IMG/VR virus record: IMGVR_UViG_3300033233_000001
Location: 1-64,000 of that record
Origin: a virus
Direction: 5' to 3' (one strand)
Length of the DNA stretch: 64,000 nt
In this document: in pieces, positions 40,877-48,994 of the stretch
Layout: each line of letters begins with the position of its first letter
How positions within the stretch are numbered: the stretch's first letter is position 1
Position numbers and translations under genes: made by a program
The notes under the pieces: model-generated
What the model saw: the letters and a program-made list of their open reading frames with translations, nothing else
Told to the model about the DNA's origin: nothing
Database searches by the model: none

Positions 40877-41749
40877 ATGTCGTATGCGCATTTGCCCAAC
40901 CTCTACAAGGACCAGACCGTCCTTCTCTTTCGCGAGTGTTACGCGATGGAGAAGCTGGACGGCACGAGCGCTCACGTCTCATGGCGTCACGGCAAGGTCT
41001 GGTTCTCGCCCGGTGGCGAGTCGGCGGTGCGCTTTCAGGCGTGCTTTGACGAGTCGACGCTGACTGCTGCGTTCGAGAAGCTCGGCCACGAGACGGTCAT
41101 CGTGTACGGCGAGGCCTACGGCGGCAGCTGCCAGAAGCAGACATGGCGGTACGGACCGAGCCTGCGGTTCTGCGCGTTCGAGGTGCAGATCGGCGACCTC
41201 TGGCTGTCCGTTCCCGAGGCGCACGAGTTCGTGAAGAAGCTCGGCCTCGACTTCGTGCATTACGTCAAGTGTTCAACCGACCTCGCGGTGCTCGATGCGC
41301 AGCGCGATGCACCGAGCGAGCAGGCGCGCCGTAACGGTGTCGAGGGCGACCAGCCACGGGAGGGCATCGTCATCCGTCCGCTCGTCGAGATGCGCATCGG
41401 CACCGATCGCATCGTCGCCAAGCACAAGCGCGACGACGAGCGTGAGACGGCGACGCCGCGCAAGGTCGTCGACCCCGCGCAGCAGGAGGTGCTGACGAAG
41501 GCCTCGGCGATTGCCGTCGAGTGGGTCACCTCGACTCGTCTTCAGCACGTGCTCGACAAGATGCCGCAGGGCATCGGGATCGAGAAGACCGGCGACGTCA
41601 TCCGCGCGATGACCGAGGACGTCGTGCGCGAAGGCGCTGGCGAGTTCGTCGACAGCAAAGAAGCGCGGCAGGCCATCGGTAAGCGCGCCGGGGAACTCTT
41701 CCGCGCGCACATCAAGAAGGCTGCGTTCGAGCCGAAGGAGACGACATGA
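40877..41749 (+). CDS. RNA ligase (Rnl2-like nucleotidyltransferase)
   Basis: A 290-residue ligase. Motif I EKLDGTSAHV has the nucleophile Lys26; VYGEAYGG, FCAFEVQIG, REGIVIRPL and RIVAKHK follow in the order of motifs III, IIIa, IV and V. Phage RNA ligases of this type seal nicked tRNAs cut by host defence nucleases. No polynucleotide kinase is visible nearby. The C-terminal helical part is of the length seen in Rnl2-like enzymes. Confidence 0.85.
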   Translation: MSYAHLPNLYKDQTVLLFRECYAMEKLDGTSAHVSWRHGKVWFSPGGESAVRFQACFDESTLTAAFEKLGHETVIVYGEAYGGSCQKQTWRYGPSLRFCAFEVQIGDLWLSVPEAHEFVKKLGLDFVHYVKCSTDLAVLDAQRDAPSEQARRNGVEGDQPREGIVIRPLVEMRIGTDRIVAKHKRDDERETATPRKVVDPAQQEVLTKASAIAVEWVTSTRLQHVLDKMPQGIGIEKTGDVIRAMTEDVVREGAGEFVDSKEARQAIGKRAGELFRAHIKKAAFEPKETT

Positions 41750-42057
41750 CCCCGTTGCGAGTACTGGTCGCGTGGGATGCGCACGCGTGGATTGCCGTCT
41801 GTTTGGAGCGGTATGTGATGGCTCAGGGAAGTGACGAGGAAGACGCGCTCGACGGACTGTCTGCGGTTTGGCGAGCGCAGTCGGACCTCAATCAACGTGA
41901 AAGTCGGCTGTGGGAGGACATCATGGCCGCGCCGGCATGGGCTCACGCGCAGTATCTAGCGCTGCCTGCTGGCTACGAGTGGCACTGCGCCGAATACGGT
42001 GCCGATCGTACGATCCAAGATCGCGTGTTCGAGGTCCGAAAAGAGCCCAAGCGATGA
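41746..42057 (+). CDS. Hypothetical small protein
   Basis: A 103-residue protein (VLVAWDAHAWIAVCLERYVM, then DALDGLSAVWRAQ), reminiscent in length and pattern of HicB-like folds but without a DNA-binding part. ATGA overlap with the ligase. Confidence 0.5.
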   Translation: MTPLRVLVAWDAHAWIAVCLERYVMAQGSDEEDALDGLSAVWRAQSDLNQRESRLWEDIMAAPAWAHAQYLALPAGYEWHCAEYGADRTIQDRVFEVRKEPKR

Positions 42058-42296
42058 GCACAGGCGTCCACTGGACCTGTCGCAAGTCCGGGCACTGGCT
42101 CGGGACCACTCCGAGGTGTGCTTTCGAGGCACGGAAGTTCGCAGCTGGATGGCGCTTGCGTGTGGGCTCACTGCCGTGGGAAGAGAGGGCGTACAAGACG
42201 TTTTCTGAACTCGCACATGCCGCCGATCGGCTGTTGCCTGCGAATGAGCAGTTGTGGGGGACCCGATCTGGGACTGGTGCGGAGCGGCCGTCATGA
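42054..42296 (+). CDS. Hypothetical small protein
   Basis: An 80-residue protein (start MSTGVHWTCRKSGHWLG). ATGA overlaps at both ends. The 3' end GCGGCCGTCATGAAGAA recurs at 42431, marking a small duplication. Confidence 0.45.
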   Translation: MSTGVHWTCRKSGHWLGTTPRCAFEARKFAAGWRLRVGSLPWEERAYKTFSELAHAADRLLPANEQLWGTRSGTGAERPS

Positions 42297-42442
42297 AGAA
42301 GAAAAAGAAGCCGAGTGCGACAGAGGAACGTGAGAGCCGCCGCGAAAAAGAAAGACGCTTGCAAAGGAGAGCCCTCTACATCATGCGGGACCTGGGGCTG
42401 GTGCGGGGAGACACGAAGCTGGCGCGAGCGCGGCCGTCATGA
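42293..42442 (+). CDS. Small lysine/arginine-rich protein
   Basis: A 49-residue basic peptide beginning MKKKKKPSATEERESRR. Its C-terminus ends RPS like the gene before, and the next gene also begins MKK. It may be a product of local duplication. Confidence 0.4.
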   Translation: MKKKKKPSATEERESRREKERRLQRRALYIMRDLGLVRGDTKLARARPS

Positions 42443-43023
42443 AGAAACCGAAGAAGAAGCTAGCCAAGCGCTCGCCGAAAAAGAAGAGTCTGCCGGAGCC
42501 CGGCGTGCTGGCGCTGGGCGTGGCCAAGAACGGCGAGATCACGGTCACCGACAGCAAGGGCAAGACAGAGCCGCTCTTCCCTGGCGGCGAGGCCGGACGC
42601 AAGGCGCTCAACGAGCAGCTGGACGAGATGCGCTGGTCGATTCACGAGGGCGGCGTCGAGATCGACGTGGGTGGCGCCTGTCCTGTCCAGGGCGAGGGCA
42701 CGGTCGACGGCTGCGAGGTGTACTTTCGGTCACGAGGCGAGTTCTGGTCGCTGGAGATCACGGCCGACCATGACGATCCGTTCGCCGTCGGTGCCGGGCC
42801 GGGTGGCAAGCCGGGCTGGTTCTTCGAGGTCGGCTACGGCGCCTGGCCGGACGCTGGCTGGATGAGCGGCAAGCACAGCAAGCAGTGCTTCCTCTCGGCC
42901 GTCAATGCGTGGCGTAAGGCGGGCGGACCGAAGGCGACGCAGGGACAGCTGAAGCTGTACCGTCGGTGGCCGGTGCCGGCCGGGCCCGGCGATGAGCCCA
43001 AGGCCTGGCGAGCCCGCCGATAA
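42439..43023 (+). CDS. Hypothetical protein with basic N-terminus
   Basis: A 194-residue protein. A Lys-rich N-terminus (KKPKKKLAKRSPKKK) precedes an alpha/beta domain with Gly/Trp loops (KPGWFFEVGYGAWPDAGW). No family recognised. It ends the upstream operon; a promoter for the NAD+ genes follows. Confidence 0.55.
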   Translation: MKKPKKKLAKRSPKKKSLPEPGVLALGVAKNGEITVTDSKGKTEPLFPGGEAGRKALNEQLDEMRWSIHEGGVEIDVGGACPVQGEGTVDGCEVYFRSRGEFWSLEITADHDDPFAVGAGPGGKPGWFFEVGYGAWPDAGWMSGKHSKQCFLSAVNAWRKAGGPKATQGQLKLYRRWPVPAGPGDEPKAWRARR

Positions 43024-43048
43024 CGTCGGACAACGCTGCGTTTTGTAG

Positions 43049-43076
43049 TTGCATGCCGCGCGACACGCGCTACTAA
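43049..43076 (+). promoter_or_regulatory. Candidate promoter for the NAD+ salvage operon
   Basis: TTGCAT (43049-43054), a 16-base spacer and TACTAA (43071-43076), followed by GAGGG and the ATG at 43093. CGTCGGACA, one base off the TGTCGGACA palindrome, lies just upstream (43024-43032). Confidence 0.45.
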
Positions 43077-43092
43077 GAGGGCGAGGGTACGC

Positions 43093-43389
43093 ATGCCGCT
43101 ACTTCGCACAGATCTGGATCGTCGCTTCTTCCTCGACGTGACCGCCGACGGTGCCGTCTTCATTCGCGAGCGGGGACATCCGAAGATGTCCGGCGCACTG
43201 CCGACGTTCACGACCGACACGCACGACCAGGCGCTGATGCTTCAGCAGCGGCACTGCCGTCGAGCCCGAGACGGCTCGGGCATCTACCGGCTCAACGAGC
43301 CGCCGACCGATCTCGATGCTCTGGGGGGCATCACCGATCTGTTCCGGCTCACCTACGAGGCGATGCTCGCGCGGGAGCAGCGCGCATGA
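43093..43389 (+). CDS. Hypothetical protein, first gene of the NAD+ operon
   Basis: A 98-residue protein with two beta strands near the N-terminus (RRFFLDVTADGAVFIRE) and a helical C-terminus. No family recognised. ATGA overlap with the NMN adenylyltransferase gene. Confidence 0.55.
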   Translation: MPLLRTDLDRRFFLDVTADGAVFIRERGHPKMSGALPTFTTDTHDQALMLQQRHCRRARDGSGIYRLNEPPTDLDALGGITDLFRLTYEAMLAREQRA

Positions 43390-44300
43390 CGCACTCAGGC
43401 ATCGGCGTGGTCATCGCACGCTTCCAGACGACGGAGCTTCACGCGGGGCACCGTGCGCTCCTCGACGAGGTCACGGCGCGGCATCGGCATGTGCTGATCG
43501 TGCTCGGCGTCGCGCGCACGTACGTGCCGACGTTCCAGAACCCGCTGGACGTGGCGCGCCGTGAGCAGATGGTGCTCCACCGGTATCCGAACGCGAAGAT
43601 CGTGAGTCACCGCGACTGCCGCTCGAACGTGCGCTGGTCGGACGGGCTCGACAAGCTCATCGCGAGTGCGATCCCCGGCCAGACAGAAGCCACGCTCTAC
43701 GGGTCGCGCGCGAGCTTCATCGGCAGCTACACGGGCAAGTATCCGTACGTCGAGCTTCCGGAGATCGCGGACATCTCGGGGACCGAGCTTCGACAGGAAG
43801 CAGTCGACCGCCCCGCGCTGTCGCGCGAGTTTCGGGCGGGCGTCGTCTACACGGCGACGACGCGCCCGCCGCTGGTGTTCCAGACCGTCGACATCGCGAT
43901 CGTGAACGGCGATCGGACGCAGGTGCTGCTCGGCAGCAAGCTGGAGGACGACGGCGGCCTGCGCTTCATCGGCGGCTTCGTCGATCCGAAGGACGCGAGC
44001 CTCGAAGCGGCTGCCAAGCGCGAGGCGTTCGAGGAGACCGGAGGCATCGAGCTAGCGGACTTCCGGTACATCGGGTCGTCGAAGATCGACGACTGGCGGT
44101 ACCGGGACACGCGCGACGCGATCATGACGAGCTTCTTCGTCGCGACCCACGTCTTCGGCGCGCCAAAGGCATCGGACGATCTGGACGGGTCGGCGAAGTG
44201 GTATCCGATCTTCGAGATCCGAGACAAGCTCGTCGAGGAGCATCGCGTGCTCGAATCGATGCTGCGGGCGCACGGAGATGGCGCGCGGTGGTGGCGATGA
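43386..44300 (+). CDS. nadM: Bifunctional NMN adenylyltransferase / Nudix hydrolase (NadM-type)
   Basis: A 304-residue two-domain enzyme. Residues 1-165: nucleotidyltransferase with ARFQTTELHAGH (HxGH-type ATP site) and ISGTELRQE (ISxTxxR-type). Residues 175-304: Nudix domain with GGFVDPKDASLEAAAKREAF and EETGG (Nudix box; the first Glu is Asp). It would make NAD+ from NMN and ATP and hydrolyse ADP-ribose or similar. A nicotinamide phosphoribosyltransferase is encoded in the same operon, completing nicotinamide to NAD+. Confidence 0.88.
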   Translation: MTHSGIGVVIARFQTTELHAGHRALLDEVTARHRHVLIVLGVARTYVPTFQNPLDVARREQMVLHRYPNAKIVSHRDCRSNVRWSDGLDKLIASAIPGQTEATLYGSRASFIGSYTGKYPYVELPEIADISGTELRQEAVDRPALSREFRAGVVYTATTRPPLVFQTVDIAIVNGDRTQVLLGSKLEDDGGLRFIGGFVDPKDASLEAAAKREAFEETGGIELADFRYIGSSKIDDWRYRDTRDAIMTSFFVATHVFGAPKASDDLDGSAKWYPIFEIRDKLVEEHRVLESMLRAHGDGARWWR

Positions 44301-44722
44301 GTGACGACGAGCGGCTTCGGCTCAAGAAGTTCCTTCTCCGCCTTCACTGGGTCCTGAACCATCCGAGTGCAGGCGGCATGGCGACCATGGCCTATGTACA
44401 TGGCTACGAGTACAAGGGGCCGGTGCTCGACCAGGGCGAGATCAGGACGATGGCCGGTCTGCCGGTGGAGCTTCCGAAGCCGGAGTATCCGGAAACCGAG
44501 TTCTGCGTCGAGCGCAGCCCGCCGCGGCACAACGAGTACCGTGAGATGGGCAGGCCGGTGGAGGCGAACATCGCGTTTCGCGGGACAGCCGAAGCGTGCC
44601 ACGCGTGGATCAAGAAGGAGCGTGCCGACAAACGCTACGACGTGAACACGACTGGCCGCATGCTCCGTACGGAAGAGGAGTGCGAGCGCGCGTTCTGCGC
44701 GCTGTACTGCGTCGAGATCTAA
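44297..44722 (+). CDS. Hypothetical protein
   Basis: A 141-residue protein, mainly helical with a Tyr/Pro-rich centre. ATGA and TAATG overlaps place it inside the NAD+ operon. No family recognised. Confidence 0.55.
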   Translation: MSDDERLRLKKFLLRLHWVLNHPSAGGMATMAYVHGYEYKGPVLDQGEIRTMAGLPVELPKPEYPETEFCVERSPPRHNEYREMGRPVEANIAFRGTAEACHAWIKKERADKRYDVNTTGRMLRTEEECERAFCALYCVEI

Positions 44723-45546
44723 TGGAGCCCTGGCTAGAAGCTTTCATGATTGGCGACGCGTACGGAAGTGGCTTTGAAATGAAGCCGCCGGAGTACGTCG
44801 CGGAGTTCAACGACGGTCTGACGTACCGGCAGCACGGACTCGATCCGACGCATCGGCCTGGCATGCCGACCGACGACACACAGATGACGATGGCTGTGCA
44901 GGACGTCATGCAGGACGGCTGGGCGAGCGCTCTGCCAATCTCGTACGCCCGTGCCTTCTGCAAAGCATACGCGGCGGCGCCTGCTCCTGGGTACGGCAGG
45001 AGGATGCGCGAGAACCTGGAGGCGGCGATCCGCGCCGAAGCGCCTGGGGCGGCACTGATGCTCGCATGCCAGGGCGGGCTTGCGAGCGGCGTGTTCGATA
45101 CGTGCGGGGCCGCGATGCGTGCGCTTCCGTGCGCTGTCAGCCGGTCGAGCGGCGATAATAGTGATGTCGCCTGTTCGGCGGTCGTGCAGGCGCGATCGAC
45201 GCACCATCATCCGGACTCGATCGACGCGGCTATCGCGGTGGCGCTCGCCGCATGGGTTCCTCTCAGGCTCGACGTCGCGACCGATTTTGTCGAGTGGCCG
45301 TCGCCGTCCAAGTGGACGCCAGGTCAGTGGGAGCGCGGCACCACGCGCGGCAAGGACATCGTGCAGGCGGCGCTCGGGCTGCTCGTACGTCACGACTCGC
45401 TCCATCGGCTGCTGATCGAGTCGGTCGCGCTCGGCGGCGACGTCGACACGCTCGCGGCGCTCTGTCTCGGCATCGGCGCGCTCGCGCCGAAGCGGTGGAA
45501 GAACGATCTGCCGCAGGCGCTGCGGGATGGGCTGGTGCGGCCGTGA
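44722..45546 (+). CDS. ADP-ribosylglycohydrolase
   Basis: A 274-residue protein of the ADP-ribosyl-glycohydrolase (DraG/ARH) family: IGDAYGSGFE near residues 8-17, PTDDTQMTMAV near 47-57 (metal-binding Thr-Asp-Asp) and GGDVDTLAALCLGI near 239-252 (the second metal Asp pair, here DVDT). It removes ADP-ribose from proteins, nucleic acids or small molecules. Lying between the NAD+ synthesis genes, it may reverse host ADP-ribosylation or recycle ADP-ribose. Confidence 0.85.
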   Translation: MEPWLEAFMIGDAYGSGFEMKPPEYVAEFNDGLTYRQHGLDPTHRPGMPTDDTQMTMAVQDVMQDGWASALPISYARAFCKAYAAAPAPGYGRRMRENLEAAIRAEAPGAALMLACQGGLASGVFDTCGAAMRALPCAVSRSSGDNSDVACSAVVQARSTHHHPDSIDAAIAVALAAWVPLRLDVATDFVEWPSPSKWTPGQWERGTTRGKDIVQAALGLLVRHDSLHRLLIESVALGGDVDTLAALCLGIGALAPKRWKNDLPQALRDGLVRP

Positions 45547-46013
45547 TCGGCCAGCCAGGGGACGATGACGCTGCGGAGCGGTTCTATCGCGTCGTGCTCG
45601 CTGACGTGAGCGGGACCGCGACGGACGAAGAGAGCGACATGCTTCGCGCCGATCTCGACTCGGCGCAGGAATGGCGCGCGGTACTCGTGCGCATCTTGCA
45701 AGACACAGAGGCTGCTCTCACGCGGATTCGTGCGGACGTGCAGAGGAAGCACACCGACTGCTTCAAGCGTGGTTCGCGCGGCAAGCAGGAGTACCATGAC
45801 TACGCGGCGGCGAAGGAGCGCGAGCGCGCTGGGCTGGTGAAGCAAAAGGCCGCGGTCGTCGAGGCTCTGAAAGAAGCTAAGTCTGTCTTTGTGTCGCTCC
45901 ACGAGGAGAAGGAAACCCGGGACGGAGGCCAGTGGAATCGCATCGAGAAGAAGGTGGACGCGCTGACCGTGAAGCTCGACGCCCTTCTCGCGAAGATGGA
46001 CATGCGGCCGTGA
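45543..46013 (+). CDS. Hypothetical coiled-coil protein
   Basis: A 156-residue protein, almost wholly helical and charged (KQKAAVVEALKEAKSVFVSL; KKVDALTVKLDALLAKMD). GTGA overlap with the hydrolase. No family recognised. Confidence 0.55.
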   Translation: MIGQPGDDDAAERFYRVVLADVSGTATDEESDMLRADLDSAQEWRAVLVRILQDTEAALTRIRADVQRKHTDCFKRGSRGKQEYHDYAAAKERERAGLVKQKAAVVEALKEAKSVFVSLHEEKETRDGGQWNRIEKKVDALTVKLDALLAKMDMRP

Positions 46014-46070
46014 CGCTCGCTCGCAAGAAGTTGTCCGTGCTGCGCGACCACGTGGGCGACGAGCGCTTCC

Positions 46071-46223
46071 ATGACGGACGACGCGTGGTTGGAGATCGCC
46101 TCGGCGCTCAGCGTCGGCAAGCCGACCGTCAGTCGTTGGAAGAACGGAGTGATCGCGCCTCCGCCGACGGTGCGTCGGTGTCTTCGTCAGTGGTTGCTGA
46201 AGCGCATGGAGGAGAGCACATGA
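46071..46223 (+). CDS. Small helix-turn-helix protein
   Basis: A 50-residue protein: WLEIASALSVGKPTVSRWKN is a clear helix-turn-helix (LSVGKPTVSRW is the recognition part). The stop overlaps the next ATG. Just upstream, in another frame, a GTG overlapping the previous stop (46010) reads VTLARKKLSVLRDHVGDERF, which looks like the missing first helices, so the gene may be frameshifted. It could regulate this operon. Confidence 0.55.
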   Translation: MTDDAWLEIASALSVGKPTVSRWKNGVIAPPPTVRRCLRQWLLKRMEEST

Positions 46224-46585
46224 CGATCATGGACTACGCGACGGAGATCCACGAGGCGTGTACGCGCGCCGCCGCCGACTTCTTCATCGACATCGAGCCT
46301 GGCCGTCGCATCATGCTCTCGCTCGACAACGACATGGCGGATGACGGCAGCTGCTTCGTGCTGCACCGCGAGCGTGTGGAAGAGGGGCCGCCGACGTGGG
46401 GCGTGTACTTCTGGCGGCCCTGGATCGGCGGTGGCGGTCGCGCGATGGTGCCACTCTCCGATGCGCCTCTGACGGCGAGACTCGACTTCATCGAGAGCGC
46501 CGGCCGGCTGCGAGAGGCCTACCTCAAGCAGATCGCGTGGTACGAGATGCGGGCATCGGCAAGATTCGGGAAGGCAAGCCCGTGA
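46220..46585 (+). CDS. Hypothetical protein
   Basis: A 121-residue protein (IEPGRRIMLSLDNDMADDGS, VYFWRPWIGGGGRAMVPL). ATGA overlap upstream. No family recognised. Confidence 0.55.
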   Translation: MTIMDYATEIHEACTRAAADFFIDIEPGRRIMLSLDNDMADDGSCFVLHRERVEEGPPTWGVYFWRPWIGGGGRAMVPLSDAPLTARLDFIESAGRLREAYLKQIAWYEMRASARFGKASP

Positions 46586-46830
46586 GTGAGCACGAGTTCG
46601 ATCCGAAGTGTCCGGACTGTCGACCGGTACTGCTGGACCCGACGACCGGTCGCATGCTGGGGCCGAAAGACCCGGCGATGGTTGCAGCCAGCAAGGCCTG
46701 GGACGAGCAGCTGACGCGCGAACAGCAGGAGGCGTGTCATCGGGTCTGGGTGAAGAACAGCCGAGATCCCGCCGACCTGGAAGCGCTGGAGTGCTTCGCG
46801 GCCATGATGCAGAAGATGGCTGGGAACTGA
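46582..46830 (+). CDS. Small protein with zinc knuckle
   Basis: An 82-residue protein: FDPKCPDCRPVLLDP holds one CxxC; the rest is helical. GTGA overlap upstream; it immediately precedes the phosphoribosyltransferase. Confidence 0.5.
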   Translation: MSEHEFDPKCPDCRPVLLDPTTGRMLGPKDPAMVAASKAWDEQLTREQQEACHRVWVKNSRDPADLEALECFAAMMQKMAGN

Positions 46831-46844
46831 GAGGAGACACCAAG

Positions 46845-48215
46845 ATGGGTAGCGGCGAGAACATTTTGCTAGCCAGCGACAGTTACAAGATTTCTCACTG
46901 GCGGCAATATCCGAAGGGCACGCAGCGCGTGTATTCCTTCATGGAGTCTCGCGGTGGCGTCCACGCCGACGTGACCTTCTTCGGCCTCCAGTACCTGCTG
47001 ACGCGGTACCTCGAAGGGCCGGTGGTTACGGCCGAAGATCTGGCCGAAGCCACTGACTTCTACCGCGCGCACTTCGGCGCAGATCTGCTGAACGTCGACG
47101 GCTGGCAGCACATCATCGACAAGCACGGCGGCCGTCTACCGGTCGAGATCTGCGCCGTTCCGGAGGGCACGGTCGTGCCCGTGCGCAACGTGCTCATGAC
47201 GATCGAGAACACGGACCCGAAGGTCCCGTGGCTGACGAATTTTCTAGAGACGTTGCTGTGCCAGGTGTGGTACCCGGTCACGGTTGCCACGCAATCGCGC
47301 GCGATGCGCAAGCTGATCCTCGACGCGCTGGAGCATACCGGCGACCCGTCTCTCGTGGATTTCAAGCTCCACGACTTCGGCTTCCGCGGCAGCACGTCGG
47401 TCGAGTCCGCTGGCATCGGCGCGGCGGCGCACCTCGTGAACTTCAAGGGCACTGACACCGTCGCTGGCCTCGTGCTCGCGCGCGACTACTACAGCGAGCC
47501 GATGGCCGGTTTTAGCGTGCCTGCCAGCGAACACAGCACCATCACGTCCTGGGGCCGCGAGCACGAGGTCGACGCGTACCGCAACATGCTCGACCAGTTC
47601 CCGACCGGGCTCGTGGCCTGCGTGTCGGACAGCTACGACATCTACGCGGCCTGTCGCGATCTCTGGGGTACCGAGCTTCGAGACCGCGTGCTCTCGCGCG
47701 ACGGCTGTCTCGTCGTGCGGCCGGACAGCGGCGATCCGCCGACCGTCGTCGTCACGGTGCTCGACATCCTCGGCGAGAAGTTCGGGTTCACCATCAACGA
47801 GAAGGGCTACCGCGTGCTCGACCCGCACGTCCGCGTCATCCAGGGAGACGGCATCGACTACGAGATGCTTGGGAAGATCCTCTCTGCGATGGAGCGTGCC
47901 CGCTGGTCGGCCGATAACGTCGCGTTCGGCTCTGGCGGGGGCCTTCTCCAGAAGGTGAACCGCGACACGCAGAAGTTTGCGATCAAGTGCTCGGCCGTGC
48001 AGATCAACGGTGAATGGCGTGACGTGCTCAAGGACCCGGTAACCGACCCTGGGAAGAAGTCGAAAGCCGGGCGCCTGCGTCTCGTCCGCGAGGACGGCGT
48101 GTACAAGACAGTGACCGGCGAGGGCCCGACGCTGCTGGAGCCGGTGTTCCGTGATGGCGTCGTGTTGCGGCGACAGACGTTCGCTGACGTGCGCCGCCGG
48201 GCTGTTGCCACATGA
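46845..48215 (+). CDS. nadV: Nicotinamide phosphoribosyltransferase (NAMPT)
   Basis: A 456-residue enzyme that joins nicotinamide and PRPP to give NMN. Family segments: SDSYKISHWRQYP at the N-terminus, LHDFGFRGSTSVESAG near 173-186, VPASEHSTITSWG near 225-237 (with the His that is phosphorylated in NAMPT), VVRPDSGDPP near 290-299 and a GDGID near 335. Full length for the family. With the NadM-type gene upstream it forms the two-step nicotinamide-to-NAD+ route used by phages to restore NAD+. A GAGGAGA ribosome site lies upstream. Confidence 0.92.
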   Translation: MGSGENILLASDSYKISHWRQYPKGTQRVYSFMESRGGVHADVTFFGLQYLLTRYLEGPVVTAEDLAEATDFYRAHFGADLLNVDGWQHIIDKHGGRLPVEICAVPEGTVVPVRNVLMTIENTDPKVPWLTNFLETLLCQVWYPVTVATQSRAMRKLILDALEHTGDPSLVDFKLHDFGFRGSTSVESAGIGAAAHLVNFKGTDTVAGLVLARDYYSEPMAGFSVPASEHSTITSWGREHEVDAYRNMLDQFPTGLVACVSDSYDIYAACRDLWGTELRDRVLSRDGCLVVRPDSGDPPTVVVTVLDILGEKFGFTINEKGYRVLDPHVRVIQGDGIDYEMLGKILSAMERARWSADNVAFGSGGGLLQKVNRDTQKFAIKCSAVQINGEWRDVLKDPVTDPGKKSKAGRLRLVREDGVYKTVTGEGPTLLEPVFRDGVVLRRQTFADVRRRAVAT

Positions 48216-48478
48216 AGCCGCTAGAGTTCAAGGAGAAGATGTACGCGCTGCTCATGCGAGCGGCACAGAACGAGCTTGAGCCTAGCGTGGTCCTTTCCGA
48301 GCTTGGTGATGCGTACGCGTGTCTGGCTCACTGCGGGGGCGTATCGAAGGAAGACGCGTTGAAAGAGATAGCCGACCTCTACGACGACAACGTTGTCATT
48401 GGACACGAGATGGAACGTGAACGCGGCGTACACGGTAGAAACGGATGCTCCGATCCATCCCTTCGGAGACGGCGCTGA
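48212..48478 (+). CDS. Hypothetical protein whose 3' end runs into the repeat array
   Basis: An 88-residue helical protein (FKEKMYALLMRAAQNELEPS; VSKEDALKEIADLYDDN). ATGA overlap with nadV. Its last 15 codons are read from the first 36-base repeat, so the original stop is probably lost and the array was placed directly behind or within the gene end. Confidence 0.55.
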   Translation: MKPLEFKEKMYALLMRAAQNELEPSVVLSELGDAYACLAHCGGVSKEDALKEIADLYDDNVVIGHEMERERGVHGRNGCSDPSLRRRR

Positions 48479-48532
48479 CGGGGGGAAGACGATGCCGAGC
48501 AAGACGACTGTAGAAACGGATGCTCCGATCCA

Positions 48533-48994
48533 TCACTGTTCCTCGGCGCGGGAACCCCGTCCTTCAGGACGAGGAGGAGCGCCGCTCCGGTTTTGGTTCT
48601 GGACGTAGCGCGCGACGACTTCTAGCGGCGCGCCGCCGCACGACACGGCGCAGTAGCTCGGCGACCAGAAGTGATCTCCCCAGAGCACGTTCGTGACCTC
48701 GCGAAAGTTCTGCGCCCGCAGCCGTCGCGCGGACACACCCTTGAGCGAGTTCACGAGCTTGGCGATCGCGACCTTCGGCGGGTAGTCGATGAGCAGATGC
48801 GCGTGGTCCGGCTCGAAGTTGGCCTCCCGAAGCTCGCTTCCGAAGTCGGCGCAGACCTCAACCCACGACGCTCGCAGAATCTCGAACGCTCGCTCCGAGA
48901 TCGCGCCTCGCCGGTACTTCGGCACGAAGACCAAGTGCACGGACAGCTTGTGCACGACGTGCCGCCCCTTGCGAAAGTTCTCGACCTGTGCCAT
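48533..48994 (-). CDS. tnpA: IS200/IS605 Y1 transposase TnpA
   Basis: A 153-residue single-strand transposase: HLVFVPKYRRGAISER, the metal-binding His pair in FEPDHAHLLIDYPP (HUH-type), KGVSARRLR, and the LWGDHFWSPSYC segment; a catalytic Tyr is available in the C-terminal helix (VVARYVQNQ). Its stop codon (48533-48535) uses two bases of the interrupted CRISPR-like repeat. Divergent from tnpB, 15 bases apart. Confidence 0.88.
   Translation of the reverse strand: MAQVENFRKGRHVVHKLSVHLVFVPKYRRGAISERAFEILRASWVEVCADFGSELREANFEPDHAHLLIDYPPKVAIAKLVNSLKGVSARRLRAQNFREVTNVLWGDHFWSPSYCAVSCGGAPLEVVARYVQNQNRSGAPPRPEGRGSRAEEQ

Noticed and set aside
48435-48470. The 36-base hairpin repeat as an ordinary transcription terminator
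   Set aside because: There is no T-run after the hairpin, and the first 10 bases outside the stem are conserved, with regular 36-40-base spacing.
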